A model generated the notes under the pieces. The model ran no database searches. It was not told the origin of the DNA and worked only from the letters and a program-made list of their open reading frames with translations. Positions 1 through 13,450 of a stretch of 64,000 nucleotides of DNA are shown piece by piece. The stretch lies in the NCBI RefSeq assembly GCF_000247815.1, contig NC_021674.1, forward strand, positions 10,982,793 to 11,046,792, written 5' to 3'. Within the stretch, counting starts at the first letter, position 1, and each line of letters opens with the position of its first letter. The position numbers were made by a program, and so were the translations under genes. Origin of the DNA: Ficedula albicollis. Lineage: Eukaryota > Chordata > Aves > Passeriformes > Muscicapidae.

Positions 1-925
1 TATTTATCCTGCCTCATTTCAAACCAGATAGCAATTTTCCATAGTGGAGAATTTATAGCGCCATTTACAACACACGTTTATAAAAGACTTACCTCCATGA
101 AATATTAAGACAAGATTTTGACATTCTAAATGTTCCCTTTTTGCTTAAGAAGGATCAAAAAATGTAAGCACGTAATATCTGTGGTTTATTTCATCACAAA
201 TATCCACTTATGAGCAAAAGAAATGGCTCACTCACCACCACACACCTGTGTAGATCTCAAACCCCAGTGGCTGCGGAGCTCAGGGGCAAATAAAGAAATT
301 TCCAACTAGAGGGGCTGGTCCCTCGTTGCTCAAAACTCTTGCTAACCTCTGTCTGAAATGGAATATAGCATCCTGCTAGTCCGTGTTTTTATCTCAAGTT
401 CATCAGGTTCATGGGCTGTTCTTCAGGAAGGCTGAGGAAATTCAATTTTCCATTTTCATTAAGAAGCTAGGCCAAATATCAAATCTGAAGTTCAGTTTTC
501 AAATACCACAAAGTCTGGAGTTGGTCAGACACAGGATTTCAAGTCAGCTCACTGTTAGTATTAGGGACACTTCCAAAATTCAGACCCCCCTTCAGATCAA
601 GGGCTAAGGCTTGGATACTTCTCCTTTGGTATTTGGGTGGAGAAGTAGAAAGTGCTGATTTTACTTTGGAAAAAGAAAACAATCAAAGCTTAAAAACACT
701 TATAATAGCCTATTCTATGCAAATAAACAGCCTTAAATAGTCCAAAGCAAGGAGAGTAAGCAGAGCAAAATCCAGGTATATCTCATCCAAGTAATTAAGT
801 GTGTCCCTTTCTGTGTTGATGCAACATAGAAGCATGTGCCAGAAGCTTCAAGGAGACAGTCTTAATTTTCACATCAGTCCACAAGCTTAATTTTAATATC
901 AGCACAGCTTTCAAAACTCTCTGAC
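1..925. other. Unique non-coding DNA
   Basis: AT-rich single-copy sequence with no exon, repeat family or RNA gene that I recognise. The open frames here are at most 74 codons, lack recognisable domains and have no plausible splice context. The right edge is the left breakpoint of the 489-bp tandem duplication. Confidence 0.6.
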
Positions 926-1414
926 CATACATTAGACCCTTTGCCAGCTGCTCTATCCATTTCTTCCTTCTTGAAGTCATTGTAGCTTCACCCTCTTCCA
1001 CTGTGCCATTAGTAAGGTCTTCTGAAATCCAAACTTGTGCTATTCTTACTCATACAGCCAAAAGATGGTGCAATGAAAACTGATGTTAATGTAGATCTTT
1101 AGCAGGTGCAGAGATTGCCAATTTCCAGGCTGACACCTGCAATGGCTTTCCTGAAATAGCTCTGTTTCATCTTAGACCTTCTGAGACAAATCCATTCCTT
1201 CCACATTTCATTGAACTGTGTACATTTAGGCCACTACTTCAACCTCCCTACATAATTGCATGCAGTCTATCTTTTAAAAAATCAGTGGCTCTTTTTTTAT
1301 TATTATTGTTTAAAGCAATTAAAGACAATCACACACAAACTCAAGAATTAACATTGTGCAAATATTTATACAGAAGCTAAAGCTAAGGCTTTCCCCCCCC
1401 CTTTCTAGATGAAA
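926..1414. repeat. Tandem duplication, copy 1 (489 bp)
   Basis: This block is repeated directly after itself at 1415-1905. The copies read the same base for base by eye, except that a C run is 9 long here and 11 long in copy 2. The block starts CATACATTAG and ends TTTCTAGATGAAA. The base trio CAT starts the block and also follows copy 2, giving 3-bp microhomology at the breakpoints. I see no transposon ends or coding content. It is either a very recent duplication or a false duplication made by the assembler. Confidence 0.95.
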
Positions 1415-1905
1415 CATACATTAGACCCTTTGCCAGCTGCTCTATCCATTTCTTCCTTCTTGAAGTCATTGTAGCTTCACCCTCTTCCACTGTGCCATTA
1501 GTAAGGTCTTCTGAAATCCAAACTTGTGCTATTCTTACTCATACAGCCAAAAGATGGTGCAATGAAAACTGATGTTAATGTAGATCTTTAGCAGGTGCAG
1601 AGATTGCCAATTTCCAGGCTGACACCTGCAATGGCTTTCCTGAAATAGCTCTGTTTCATCTTAGACCTTCTGAGACAAATCCATTCCTTCCACATTTCAT
1701 TGAACTGTGTACATTTAGGCCACTACTTCAACCTCCCTACATAATTGCATGCAGTCTATCTTTTAAAAAATCAGTGGCTCTTTTTTTATTATTATTGTTT
1801 AAAGCAATTAAAGACAATCACACACAAACTCAAGAATTAACATTGTGCAAATATTTATACAGAAGCTAAAGCTAAGGCTTTCCCCCCCCCCCTTTCTAGA
1901 TGAAA
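1415..1905. repeat. Tandem duplication, copy 2 (491 bp)
   Basis: Second, head-to-tail copy of 926-1414. The only difference I see is two extra C in the C run (about 1882-1892). Such a difference is typical of homopolymer slippage or sequencing error, so it does not show that the copies have diverged with age. Unique sequence resumes at CATGG (1906). Confidence 0.95.
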
Positions 1906-2782
1906 CATGGAATTTTTTTCCAGAAAAAACATTGTCCAGTTTAGCTAAAGACAGCAGCCTTCCTTGCCACCCCATTATGTAAAAAGCACCATGCTTCTTT
2001 CTGTGAGCCTTCTCTTACATGGGCCACCACTGGTAGGAATAGATGACAGAGCAGAGGTTTTCAAAGAAATTGCCCTAAAGCTGAAAAAAGTACATTTCGG
2101 TAATATATAAAAAACTAACTTTTTTATTTCAACTTCTGTAATTCTGATTTCTTTGATAGATCTCTACGGAAATTTTTCCTATCTAGCATAAAGCTGGAGG
2201 TAGTGGAATATTTTTTGCTATTCTTTGTAAACATCCCATCAAAAGAACACTAAGAAGCTACTTCAGCCTGGCACCCAGGGAGGTGGTCAAAGCCACCTCC
2301 CCACAGCAAAGCATGGTACTAGCACTTTAAAGTAAAACATGTGCCCTGGTGCTCTGTTGAGCAGGGGCATAAAAATATGACAGATACACCCCAAAGTCAA
2401 GAAGAAGAATATTCCACAACTGGCTTAGACACAGGCATCTACTTCACTGCCATCTAAAATGACATCCCATCCAAAACCAAGAATTTCTAAAGAAACCTTA
2501 CTCATGTCCTAGGAGTGGAGGAGTGGAGATATTACAAGTCTACAGATATTTCTTTTTTTTCTTTTCTTTTTAACTTCTGTAAATCCTGGTTTATCAGTTT
2601 TCAGGCAGGAAAGATATGAAGCAGGAGAGTTAATAAATTAGATAGTGTTTGAAGCATCTCTGCCTCATCTGGTCTGAGAATCCTGCAGTGTGACTTGTAA
2701 AGTCAGAGAAAGGTATGTTCAGCAGAAAAGGGCTAGATTTGTAGGTGGAGGGATGTATTGTAATGGAGTTTTGCCATTTAAC
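1906..2782. other. Unique non-coding DNA with one small hairpin
   Basis: AT-rich sequence without genes. The only structured item is a perfect 9-bp GC-rich inverted repeat, GGGAGGTGG / CCACCTCCC, at 2278-2286 and 2293-2301 with a 6-base loop. T- and A-rich runs occur near 2550-2570. Confidence 0.55.
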
Positions 2783-3231
2783 AGGACATGGAGCACTTCC
2801 CCTATGAGCTGGAGTACCTGCCTCTCTGAAAACAGGCTGAGAAAGCTAGGACTGGTCAGCCTGGAGAGGGAAATTATGTGTGGACACCTCACAGCACCTC
2901 CCAGTATCTGGAGACCTACAAGAGAGCCAGAGAGGGACTTGTCATCAGGAACTGTAGTGACAGGACAAGGGGGGATGGGTAAAAATTGAAAGAGGGGAAA
3001 TTTAGGTTGGATATTAGGAAGCTCTTTACTGTGAGAGTGATGAGACACGGGAACACGTTGCTCAGGAATATTGTGGATGTCCCAATCCTGGCAGTGTTCA
3101 AAGCCAGGTTGGATAAAGCCTTGAGCAAGGTGATCTAGTAGAAGGTGTCCCTGCCCATGGCAGGGAGGTTGAGAGGATCATGATCTTTAAGGTACCTTCC
3201 AAGACCTTTTATGGTTCCATGATTCTTTGAC
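2783..3231 (+). mobile_element. CR1 LINE, 3'-end fragment (5'-truncated)
   Basis: CR1 is a non-LTR retrotransposon typical of birds and reptiles; most copies keep only the 3' end. I recognise the consensus order: a 'ggagcac-ttcc-cctatgag' stretch, 'ggtcagcctggagag' (about 2858), 'gagagggactt' (2930), 'ggttggatattaggaa' (3005), 'ctttactgtgag' (3025), 'gtgttcaaagccaggttgga' (3093), 'aaggtgtccctgcccatggc' (3142), 'gatctttaaggtaccttcc' (3182), and the tail 'ttccatgattctttga'. An extra 20 bases or so after 'cctatgag' looks like a small local insertion or duplication. Many substitutions show it is old and inactive. Only the non-coding 3' end is clearly present. Confidence 0.93.
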
Positions 3232-3750
3232 ATGCGCTGTCTTCCATGTGGTCCAAAGCTCCAAGGCAGACCAGCAGTGAGGGCAGTTGGAGCACACCTG
3301 CATCCAAGCATGCCTGCACTGAATACCATTATCTCCAGGACATGAGTGATGAAGAATATCTTGGGACAGTAATATTTGCTACTAGCCTAGCTAATTCCCT
3401 GAGAAAATATCATAACAGACTTTTAGGTGGTTTGTTTCTTTGTGACTTTTGTTTCATTCTTGTCCCCAAATGTCCCTTACAATCCTAGGATAATAGGGGA
3501 GACACAGATGCTTCCACCAGCACATGCCAAGGACCCAGCTTACCCCTCTAATTATTGTTTACTTTGACTTTTTCTCCAGAGGCATCAAGTTTCCTGTACC
3601 AAATAAATGCTAGCCAGAGGAAATTTTTGTGCTTTAAATTGTCTAAATCCATTCACGTGAATTTGGGGCATACCTTCCAGGGCTAGTACTGAAGATAAAA
3701 CCTCCAGTGATTTTTGATACTCTCAGATCCTTTAAAAAATGGGCACAACA
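3232..3750. other. Unique non-coding DNA between CR1 and the hexamer array
   Basis: No gene seen. An 80-codon open frame at 3246-3488 has no recognisable domain. An AATAAA occurs near 3601 but no transcript leads into it. The last 50 bases become purine-rich as the hexamer array begins. Confidence 0.55.
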
Positions 3751-4158
3751 GGGAGAGGGAAAGGGAAGGGGAAGGGGAAGGGGAAGGGGAAGGGGAAGGG
3801 AAAGGGAAAGGGAAAGGGAAAGGGAAAGGGAAAGGGAAAGGGAAAGGGAAAGGGAAAGGGAAAGGGAAAGGGAAAGGGAAAGGGAAAGGGAAAGGGAAAG
3901 GGAAAGGGAAAGGGAAAGGGAAAGGGAAAGGGAAAGGGAAAGGGAAAGGGAAAGGGAAAGGGAAAGGGAAAGGGAAAGGGAAAGGGAAAGGGAAAGGGAA
4001 AGGGAAAGGGAAAGGGAAAGGGAAAGGGAAAGGGAAAGGGAAAGGGAAAGGGAAAGGGAAAGGGAAAGGGAAAGGGAAAGGGAAAGGGAAAGGGAAAGGG
4101 AAAGGGAAAGGGAAAGGGAAAGGGAAAGGGAAAGGGAAAGGGAAAGGGAAAGGGAAAG
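3751..4158 (+). repeat. (GGGGAA)n then (GGGAAA)n hexanucleotide array
   Basis: After an irregular purine start, a few GGGGAA units (about 3766-3805) change to GGGAAA, which continues without interruption for about 58 units to the edge of the C run. The plus strand is all purine, so the duplex is a polypurine/polypyrimidine mirror tract. Four successive GGG runs with three-base AAA loops fit the standard G-quadruplex pattern, and the array offers dozens of overlapping sites. Triplex (H-DNA) is also possible. Open reading frames running through it (Gly-Lys or Arg-Glu repeats) follow from the repeat and are not genes. Confidence 0.97.
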
Positions 4159-4906
<748 letters not shown>

Positions 4907-4943
4907 TAAGGGAACTTATTTTACACTGAGATGAATGATATGT

Positions 4944-5031
4944 AATAATTTAAAGCTCTGCTCAACAATTAAAATAAATATAAATAAAATATAATATATA
5001 TATAATAAATAAAATAATTTAAAGCTCTGCT
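4944..5031. repeat. AT-rich patch bounded by a 19-bp direct repeat
   Basis: The 19 bases AATAATTTAAAGCTCTGCT occur at 4944-4962 and again at 5013-5031, a spacing of 69. Between them lies low-complexity A/T sequence (about 4970-5012) built from AAATA and TATA units. It looks like a small tandem duplication whose interior expanded or diverged. Confidence 0.85.
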
Positions 5032-8000
5032 TTTTTGGCAACACCTATTCCTTCTGGTGCTCTCAATTACGTGTGGATGTTGTGTAAAAGAGAGAGACAG
5101 TTGGGTAATAGAAGATCAAATCAAAATTTGTCCATGGAAGGGACACGTGTGAGATCAGACCTGCCACACTCATCACATTGTTTTTCATTTCTGAGTTCTT
5201 CATTTTGTAAGCAGGACATTCCTGCAGCATCATGGGCAATATGGCACTAAGTCCAACATAATACACTTTTTTATGATTAACCAACAAAATAAAAAATACA
5301 AATGCTGCATTCCCGAGCCAAAGAGCACCTGTAATTCCCACTGCAGTCAGTAGAAACTTTTGATATTACTTTGAATCACCGACAGTGATCTTTTTATTAA
5401 TTTTCCAATTTATTTGTTTCAAAAATTTCAGTGCTAACTGAAAATATTATGAAATTATGTAAAATAAATGGCACTGTAAATTGCACAGATAAAATGTATA
5501 AATAGATATTGGCTAAAGCACTGCTTTTCAGAGAGGATACCAAGAGTTCCAACTGGCAATTAAAATTGTTTTCAGCTCCATCTCTTATTTTCCCTTAGAT
5601 AATAATGCATCCGTATATAACACAGCAAAACACAACATGATTGAAGGAAACCCTGTAGAAATAAAAATGTACTTTGGATCAGATCCTTGTTACTATATGG
5701 ATGGTGAGCATTTGATCTGTATTTATTGCGCTTGGACTGAAGTGCGCAGATGAGCAAGTATCCTCAGTTGGGCAGTTAGCAGATCTTTACTTATAATTTA
5801 TAAATAAAGACTATGTTCCAATGAACAATGGCTCAGTGCAGCCTACTGATCACCACCCTTGTTTCACCCCACTCGGATAACCCCCTTTCCTTTTCTGCAA
5901 GGCTGTGGTTGAATTCTTCCTAGGGTTACACTATATCATATCTCGAAGGCGCATGGTGTGGAACTCAATTGTTATTTTGAAATGAAGGATAAAATTGTTT
6001 TCCCAGACATCATAAAATATCAGGGATATATCAACTCTATTTGAGATGTCCCAGGAAAGTAGTCCAGTTTCCCTAAGGAGTGAGGGGAGTGAAAGGAGGC
6101 AGAGTGTGGAAGAGAGCTGAGAAATTTGTGTTTACACCACTTGGCCTTGTGAAAAAAAGGGCAACTTTCCCAATTCGTAAAATGTAACCCCATTTTTCTC
6201 CCAGGGTAACATTTTTCTTGAAAGGAAAGGAATCCATTCCACCTTCTCACATCCCAGCTTCTGTTTATTCAGGCTCATTGTGCAACTCATCTATGCCATT
6301 GATCCTCTTACACTCTAAATCATGACATTTGCTTGGACCATTACGATTAAAACTCATTCATTTCTGGCAGATAAAATCTCTGTTTTCCATGCATGAGGGC
6401 AGACAACACAATAATGAAAACTCTGATCCAAGAGCAAAACACTTGTGAGTTCTTCAGGGCAACACATTGAAAAGACAGAAGAGTGTATCAAAAGTTTAAA
6501 AAGGGGGCACTGAATGGGCATAAATAAAACTCTTTTGCAAGGCCATTTTTTCTGCCAAGAAGGTGTAAAGAAGCCTAAGCATTAATGAAAATTAAACCTT
6601 GAGGCAGAAAAGCACATGTTGGCTCATAGCCCACAGATAAATTAATGGCAGATAGAAAAGTAGAGCTATGATTTACCTCAACAGTGGAACCCAACTGATT
6701 TTAACATAACCATATACCCTGAGAATTTGACCTCAAAGGCATCTGACTTTTACACTGTGCGGACAAAGTGTGGGAGGAGAAAAAATCCCCAAGGGATAAC
6801 AGTATCTATAACAATTTCTTGCCAGGTCAACCTGGATAACTTACAAACCAATCTAATCAAAAGCACTCTTGCAAGAGCATCCTAATAATTTCCTCTGGCT
6901 ATGAAAAACATCTTGTGTTTGAGCTCCTCAAAAAAGTTTGAGTTGACTTACCTATGCCTTTATTCAGCTCTTTAAGAATGACCCTGCTGCATAAATTCAT
7001 GCTGTGGAGAAATTAATAACCCTTCAGGTGAACTGGAATTAGCCTCGAATTCTGGAAAGATGGGTTGATTTTTTAAAAATTTTTTAAATTACAGAAAATC
7101 CATGTATTCTTTTTAAGAAACAACTAAAATAGTTAATAAATGTTACTGACATAGGAGAGAAAAAATTCTGCCACCAAAGGCATGTAGTGAACATTCCCTG
7201 TGCAGAACATCAACATGAAACCTCTCTGCTTGAGATATGACTCTCAGCAATGGCATTGCAAACAACTATTTTTTTTCCAGGGGTTCCTAATTCAAGTTTA
7301 ACAGATTGCTCTATGCTGACACATGGTTTCAACTTGGGAGCAAGCATTTCTTTTATAAACAGCTTTTCCTTTTCTTTTAAATGGTGATTCTGTTTTGGTT
7401 TCACTTGTAATGTATGTAAAATTATCTGAGATTCTTTTTGCATTTATGCACAGTAATTCAAAAGCAGCTTTCATTGGAACAGTGAAATTTGGCAAGTGAA
7501 CAGTCAATATTGCCCTCTAATTGGTTTTAGCATTTTTGCAAAAATAAAAATGTCATTTAGATGGCTGAGATATTTCAGTTTGAAAAGTGGCTTCTGAACA
7601 GGCACAATAATGGCATGGATTTTTACTTTGTGTTCGTAATGCACATATTCAGCATAATGTGATCTCTAAAATATACATCCCCAGATTAGGGCTGTACTAA
7701 TCATTGATTTTTCTTTTTCCACTTCAATGGCTGAAATAGAAAAATATGTTTCAGTTGATGTAGAACACTTCTTTCTTCCTCCTCTCCTCCATGAAAACTC
7801 AAAAACATTTTTCCATAGGAGTAATACATAAAAAATAACTCCATTAAGGGTCAAAAAGACAAGCAGAAAAAATGCATTAAAAAAAGCTACATTGTACACA
7901 CTGCACACAAAAGGAGAAGGACATGATCATGTCCTCCCCTTCCTGTTTTCCCCCCATGTCACACTCTGACGATACATACCCTGCAGTTTAAACCTCAATT

Positions 8001-8699
8001 TCTTTAGAAACCTTAACATATAATGACTTGGGAATGCCTTTAATACCAGGCTACCAGGTACTATAGGAAAATCTGGTCTATTCACAGTCACTCTCCTTGG
8101 TTTTCTACAGCCAAGAGGAGTGCATTAGAGAGGTCTTTACTTACAACAGGCACTTTTGAGTTTGCTCCTGAGACCTGAAGATAAACTAGAGTACATGCCC
8201 TTACTCCACTCTGGGTTATGGCCTTATCGATTCTCTCCATAGACCAATGAATATTTAGCAAAACCTTCCATCTCCAGCAGCTTTGACAGCACAGACTTGG
8301 ATGTGAGAGTGTGTCTTTACCTTCCCATGAAGGCAGTTATAGGACAGAAAGGCATTGGGATCACAGGAGAGGGAACTGTTCTACCAGGCAGGTAATAGGA
8401 AAGGAAAAGTGCTACCTCCCTTCTCTGCTGATGTTTTGGGTGGCCTTGAACAAGCCCAAGCTTTGCCAATGCATGGCAGGGGAATGCCTGTTTTGTGAGA
8501 TCTGCCATGTTGTATGGACATTTGTGGTCCTGCACATTAGCCAGAGTGTAAATACCCACATGTGACCTGACCAGTTTATACTTAGATACCACAAGCCTCC
8601 CTACAATATGATATGGCTTTGCACTGCTTTGAACCTTCACACCAGCCTCTCCTCTCCATCATGAGGCAAATTTTAAGGTTGTGACATCGTTAAAAATAC
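5032..8699. other. Unique non-coding DNA
   Basis: AT-rich single-copy DNA. Open frames are at most 107 codons, on both strands, with no domain or splice pattern that I can recognise. No repeat family was identified. It ends at a T13 run (8700-8712). Confidence 0.5.
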
Positions 8700-8712
8700 T
8701 TTTTTTTTTTTT

Positions 8713-11700
8713 CATTTGCTATTCATTATTTTTAACATGCAAATTGGCAACACACTTTTCCCCTTTTCTTCTACATTCATGAGGATCAAAGTTCTATTTT
8801 ATGGCTGGTATTGGATTATTTTTTCTACAAGAAGCTAGGGATGAGTCTATGTTCATGTGATTACAGAGCCCGAGGCTTTAGAAATCATCACAGGAATCTC
8901 ACTAAACATCATGCGTTGACAGCAGAGCAAATAGCGAACATTCACTTGTCTGGTGAGATTGTATATTAATTCAAGACCATCAAGAGCCACGGCCATATTT
9001 CTCTAAAAGCCAACAAGTTGGGGCGGACTAGCTGGGAGAGACGGCTGAACAAACAGGCGTTGTTCAGACCTTTTCATCCCTTTGAGGAGTCCCCACTGTA
9101 CCTCTCCCATCCATCCCTTTTGTCTGCATGGATCTGCCACAGTCACTAAGAAGTTTTTTAAAGTCTCCCTAAGTTACAATATGCCATTCTAGGTCCTTCT
9201 CTGACAGGCAATCCTCAGTTCCATCTATCCAGATGGAGTTAATTTGGCTGAACTATGCTGCCCTGGGTGAAGGATTTTCAAATATAAATGGTACAAATGC
9301 AACTTTCTCTGCCAAGAAAGTCATCTTATGTTACAATTTCCACCATCTCTACCCCAAGCCTGCCTTATAAGGAGCACGTTCCTTCTGCTGAGATTCATTC
9401 TGTCATTAATCTATGTCTTCTTTCAACAAAAAAAGAAATATGGAATGAGATTACCAGAATGGATGGCCTGATGCAGACTGGAGAAGACTTCTCTTTAATA
9501 GGGATTTAAATTTGACATCAGTTAAATGTCTTGTACCACCATGTTTCCGCTCTGTTATGTGGATTCTGGACCACACTACCTTCTTGGATGTGAACGCACT
9601 GGTCTGATTTTGAGGCTTCTCTCCTGGCTATTCAGAGGAATTAAAATTCCATATCCTGCTCCAGGGCTGCTCACTTGGCCAAGACGGTGGCACAGGGTAA
9701 TGGAAGCTCTTTCCAAGAGGGATGTGCAGCCACTCTTCACTGTTCTGCTATGCTGTCTGCCCAAGTCAGCTGGGAAAGGAGGAATGACAGGCAAAAAGGA
9801 AAAGGGCTACTGCCATTACCTGGACAAGCTTCTGCACATAACCCCCCAGTCCTGAAATTCTTGTCTTCCTCACACTCACGGGAAACAGGAATATTCACTT
9901 GAGTTAACTTGCTGCGAGAGGATGTCAGGGAATGCAGAAAATGTTTCTTTCCCCCAAAGGGGCTGTTCTAATTTTCCAGCACCCAGGTTTAATTGAAAGG
10001 CGAATACTATGAATCCAAATGCAAGAAAAACAGCCTTCATCCAACAGTGTCCACATCCATTCAAGTGTCCACTTGAAACTGAAGTGGAAAGCTCCTTCAC
10101 CTCATACTAAAACTGACAGGAATTGTTTTCTTTCAAAAACCTCAAAAAGCCTCAAAAACATGAGGTAAATTTCTGGGCACTGTGGCTATTTCTACTGTCT
10201 CTGAAGTACAGCACACAGTATTTTGACTGCTGTGCTTATCTCCAAAGAAATCACTCCAGGTAGTGGGGAACTAAATGCAGATTTAAAAATAATAATCCCT
10301 TCCCTAGCGAGAAGCATATGTGTTAATTTTCTTGCTATCTCTCTTCCTAATATTGTTGATCAAATCTTTGATTAAAATAACATCAGTAGCTTAGCCTGTG
10401 TGACAGGGAAGAAACTGAGCAAGTTTGATTCAGAATGTTACAATAATTTGGATTTCTTAAGTGCATTGTGATAATACAGTACCCCGAAGAGCTAATATTT
10501 GTTCAGTAAGGGCATGCAACATGATTCTTTTATTTCCTGCCTCTTTCTCACATGCAGTGATTGCTAGATAGTAGGACGTGTTTTTATTGTTTCTCAATAA
10601 TATTGAGGCAGTACCTAGAGTTTTCACATTTTCATTGTGTGCTTCATAAAGAAAGTAAGATCCTGCTTTTATTCAGAGAAAGCAATCACTGAATAGACAA
10701 AGGAAAATAACCATGGAAAAAAAAGGCTGGCAAGGAAATAAATACAGTACTCCTTAAAATTGCTAAATCATCTTCCAGATATTTATTATATTTGTTCCAG
10801 TAATGTCTAGTAGCTATCACACTACACCTGTGAATAGACCTATGTGCATTCACATAGTTCCCTGTTCTAAAGAATTATAGTACAAAAATAAGATGGGAGA
10901 GAAAACAGAAAGAGGAAATTATCTCCCTAGCTTGGTAGCAATCTGGGAATTCACCAGCTCACTTATGATTTCCAATCCAAGTGTAACTCACTGGCAACCA
11001 CAATACCTTGGTCTTGGTTTTGACACATAAGAGGAGAAGATGTCTGCACAACAAACACCTTCAACGATACACTGAGATGCAAGATGAATGCCAGAAGGAA
11101 AAGAACACATAGGATTTTCCATTTCTGGTTATAATATTCACTGAAGACTATGTTAGGAATGGAATTGGATGGGGGGCTTGAAAGGAATGAGGAACAGTGG
11201 TTTGCTGACAAACTTACAGAAGATAAACCAGTATGAAAGCCAATAAGAAAACATCCTTTGGGCTGTATTTTCTTATAGAAAGAGATTAGAACCATCCACT
11301 GAGCCTTTCTTACACCACAGAATCCCTCACACTTACCCCAAAATGGGAAGGAGTTCTCTTGCAACATGGGGTTTTTTTCTGCTTTAGTATCCTCTTTTCT
11401 TCATTGACTTTGACAAGAAGAGCATCGTTCAAGAGGAGACCAAATAAAAGACTCAAGGCCAGGTGTTATATAGTCAAAGACCAATGCTAAAACAGTTCAA
11501 ACAGGAAAACCAGAGGGAGACAACTGTACTTTTCTGCCAGTCTTTTAAAGTTATCCATTCCCTCTTCTCCTTGAACACAGCTGTCAGGCTACATCCAGTT
11601 TAAACTCACAGCTGCAAGAAGCTACTGGAGCTGAGTTTCCACAAAATGGTTGTGCAACTCTCTCAGAATAAGATTTCTCAAAGATGACTCGGACTGTGCA

Positions 11701-13100
11701 TCCGAATTTGAACATCTCAGCTCTTACATACAGGCTTGGGTGACTTCTCCAGTTTTCCACCCATTTCCCTCATTAGTATTACTTTGTCTAGAAGGGAGAC
11801 AATTTCTCAGTCCAAAGATGGCCAAGAGGAAAATTATAGCCACACAAATATTATTGTGGAAAACTGACTATATTGGTCCATCATCCCTTAGCAACTGCTA
11901 TTCCTCACCCTAAAAATCTTTCACGTTTTAATAAAGCTACCTGGGTATCAGGGAATGCTTTGGATGTTTAAGTATAACATCTTACAGGTCTGTGGGTGGT
12001 GTCACATGAAAAGATAGGGCCATGCCTAACTCTATAAGAAACTAGCTCAGAAAAAAAATAATACTACAACTTTGTGGGGGAAAAAAATGAACAGCCTAAG
12101 GCTTTAACATGGCCCTGATTTGTATTAAATCTATAAATTGATATTGTATACATACAGAACATATGTAGATAAAATCTTGCTGCTATTTTCCCAATTCTGT
12201 AGTTCAGTACTGTATTTTGGGATAATCTTGAGCTGCTGATGTTTGAAGACCCCTGGAATCAAATGATGCCAGACCACCAACAGACAAGAGCTACAGAAAC
12301 AATCTGTGTGTCTGTGGCAGAGGCCAACTGTCCAGACAGCCCGCAGCCAGCCAGTGCAGTAGCTGAGTGAGCTGCCAGATTCCTGCCAATCCCAGACATA
12401 CAGAAAAAAGGGACCATGGATAAATTGCAAAGGAAATGCTTTATCACGAAAAATGGTGAAATTGACAGGTATGGGATACTAACCCTTGAGTTTCTTATTT
12501 GCAGGGGGCAATGGATCTTCAGAGGAAAAATCCACATGGTTTCAAAAAGACTGAGAGAAAGCTGGAAAAGTATCAGTGTTCCCAAGGAGCTGGAAATTCT
12601 GATCCCAATGACGCTAGCAGGTAAGGAGTTGCAAGAAACAGCAACCATCACTGGGCAACCCTATAAACCCATATCCAGTTCAGTGGCAGCTCTGAAAGAT
12701 GAGGTGATAATAAGAGATTGAAGACCAAACACAGAACAGTGTTCTCTGAAAATATTCAGTGCACCTGCCTTCTCACTGTTTTCTATCAAGTTTAACTCCT
12801 TGAGGTTTTAGAGAAACTGGTTGTCTCCTGAAATTTAATGGCATTCATGAGACAACCAAGACCTCAGAGAAAAAAACTGCCTTTTTCAGGAACATTTCAC
12901 TTTCTGCTTTTGAAGTCTATGATAATATTCCTATTATATTAAGTGTATGATTTTATTCTCCATATCAATGGGTAAAAATGTTACACTAAATCCAGTCATT
13001 TTAATTGCTGAAGGCTGTAACAAATGCAACATGCCATGGTCTAGTCCAGCATTTATAGTGAGTACCTACACCCTTGGGCATTCAGACGGATTTCTTCTGC
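8713..13100. other. Unique non-coding DNA
   Basis: No gene seen. The longest open frame here is 134 codons on the minus strand (10963-11367); it resembles no family I know. Around 10130-10160 a CCTCAAAAA unit recurs two to three times. The stretch 8870-9060 is richer in CpG and less repetitive than its surroundings, but I cannot give it a function. Confidence 0.5.
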
Positions 13101-13343
<243 letters not shown>

Positions 13344-13389
13344 ATATATATATATATATATATATACACACTCAGACACCCACTTTTCT

Positions 13390-13428
<39 letters not shown>

Positions 13429-13450
13429 ACACACACACACTCTCTCTCTC
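13344..13450. repeat. (AT)n, (AC)n and (CT)n compound microsatellite
   Basis: AT units (13344-13366), then a short unique stretch (about 13370-13390), then AC units (about 13393-13440, broken once by CATAC) and five CT units (13441-13450). With the left arm this forms one compound microsatellite. It is expected to be polymorphic in length. Confidence 0.95.

Noticed and set aside
926..1905. CRISPR-like or transposon-made direct repeat
   Set aside because: There are only two long adjacent copies with no spacers, terminal inverted repeats or target-site duplications; a simple tandem duplication explains it.
2225..2240. TGTAAACATCCC, similar to the start of miR-30
   Set aside because: The match ends after the first 12 bases, and no hairpin with a complementary arm is present nearby.
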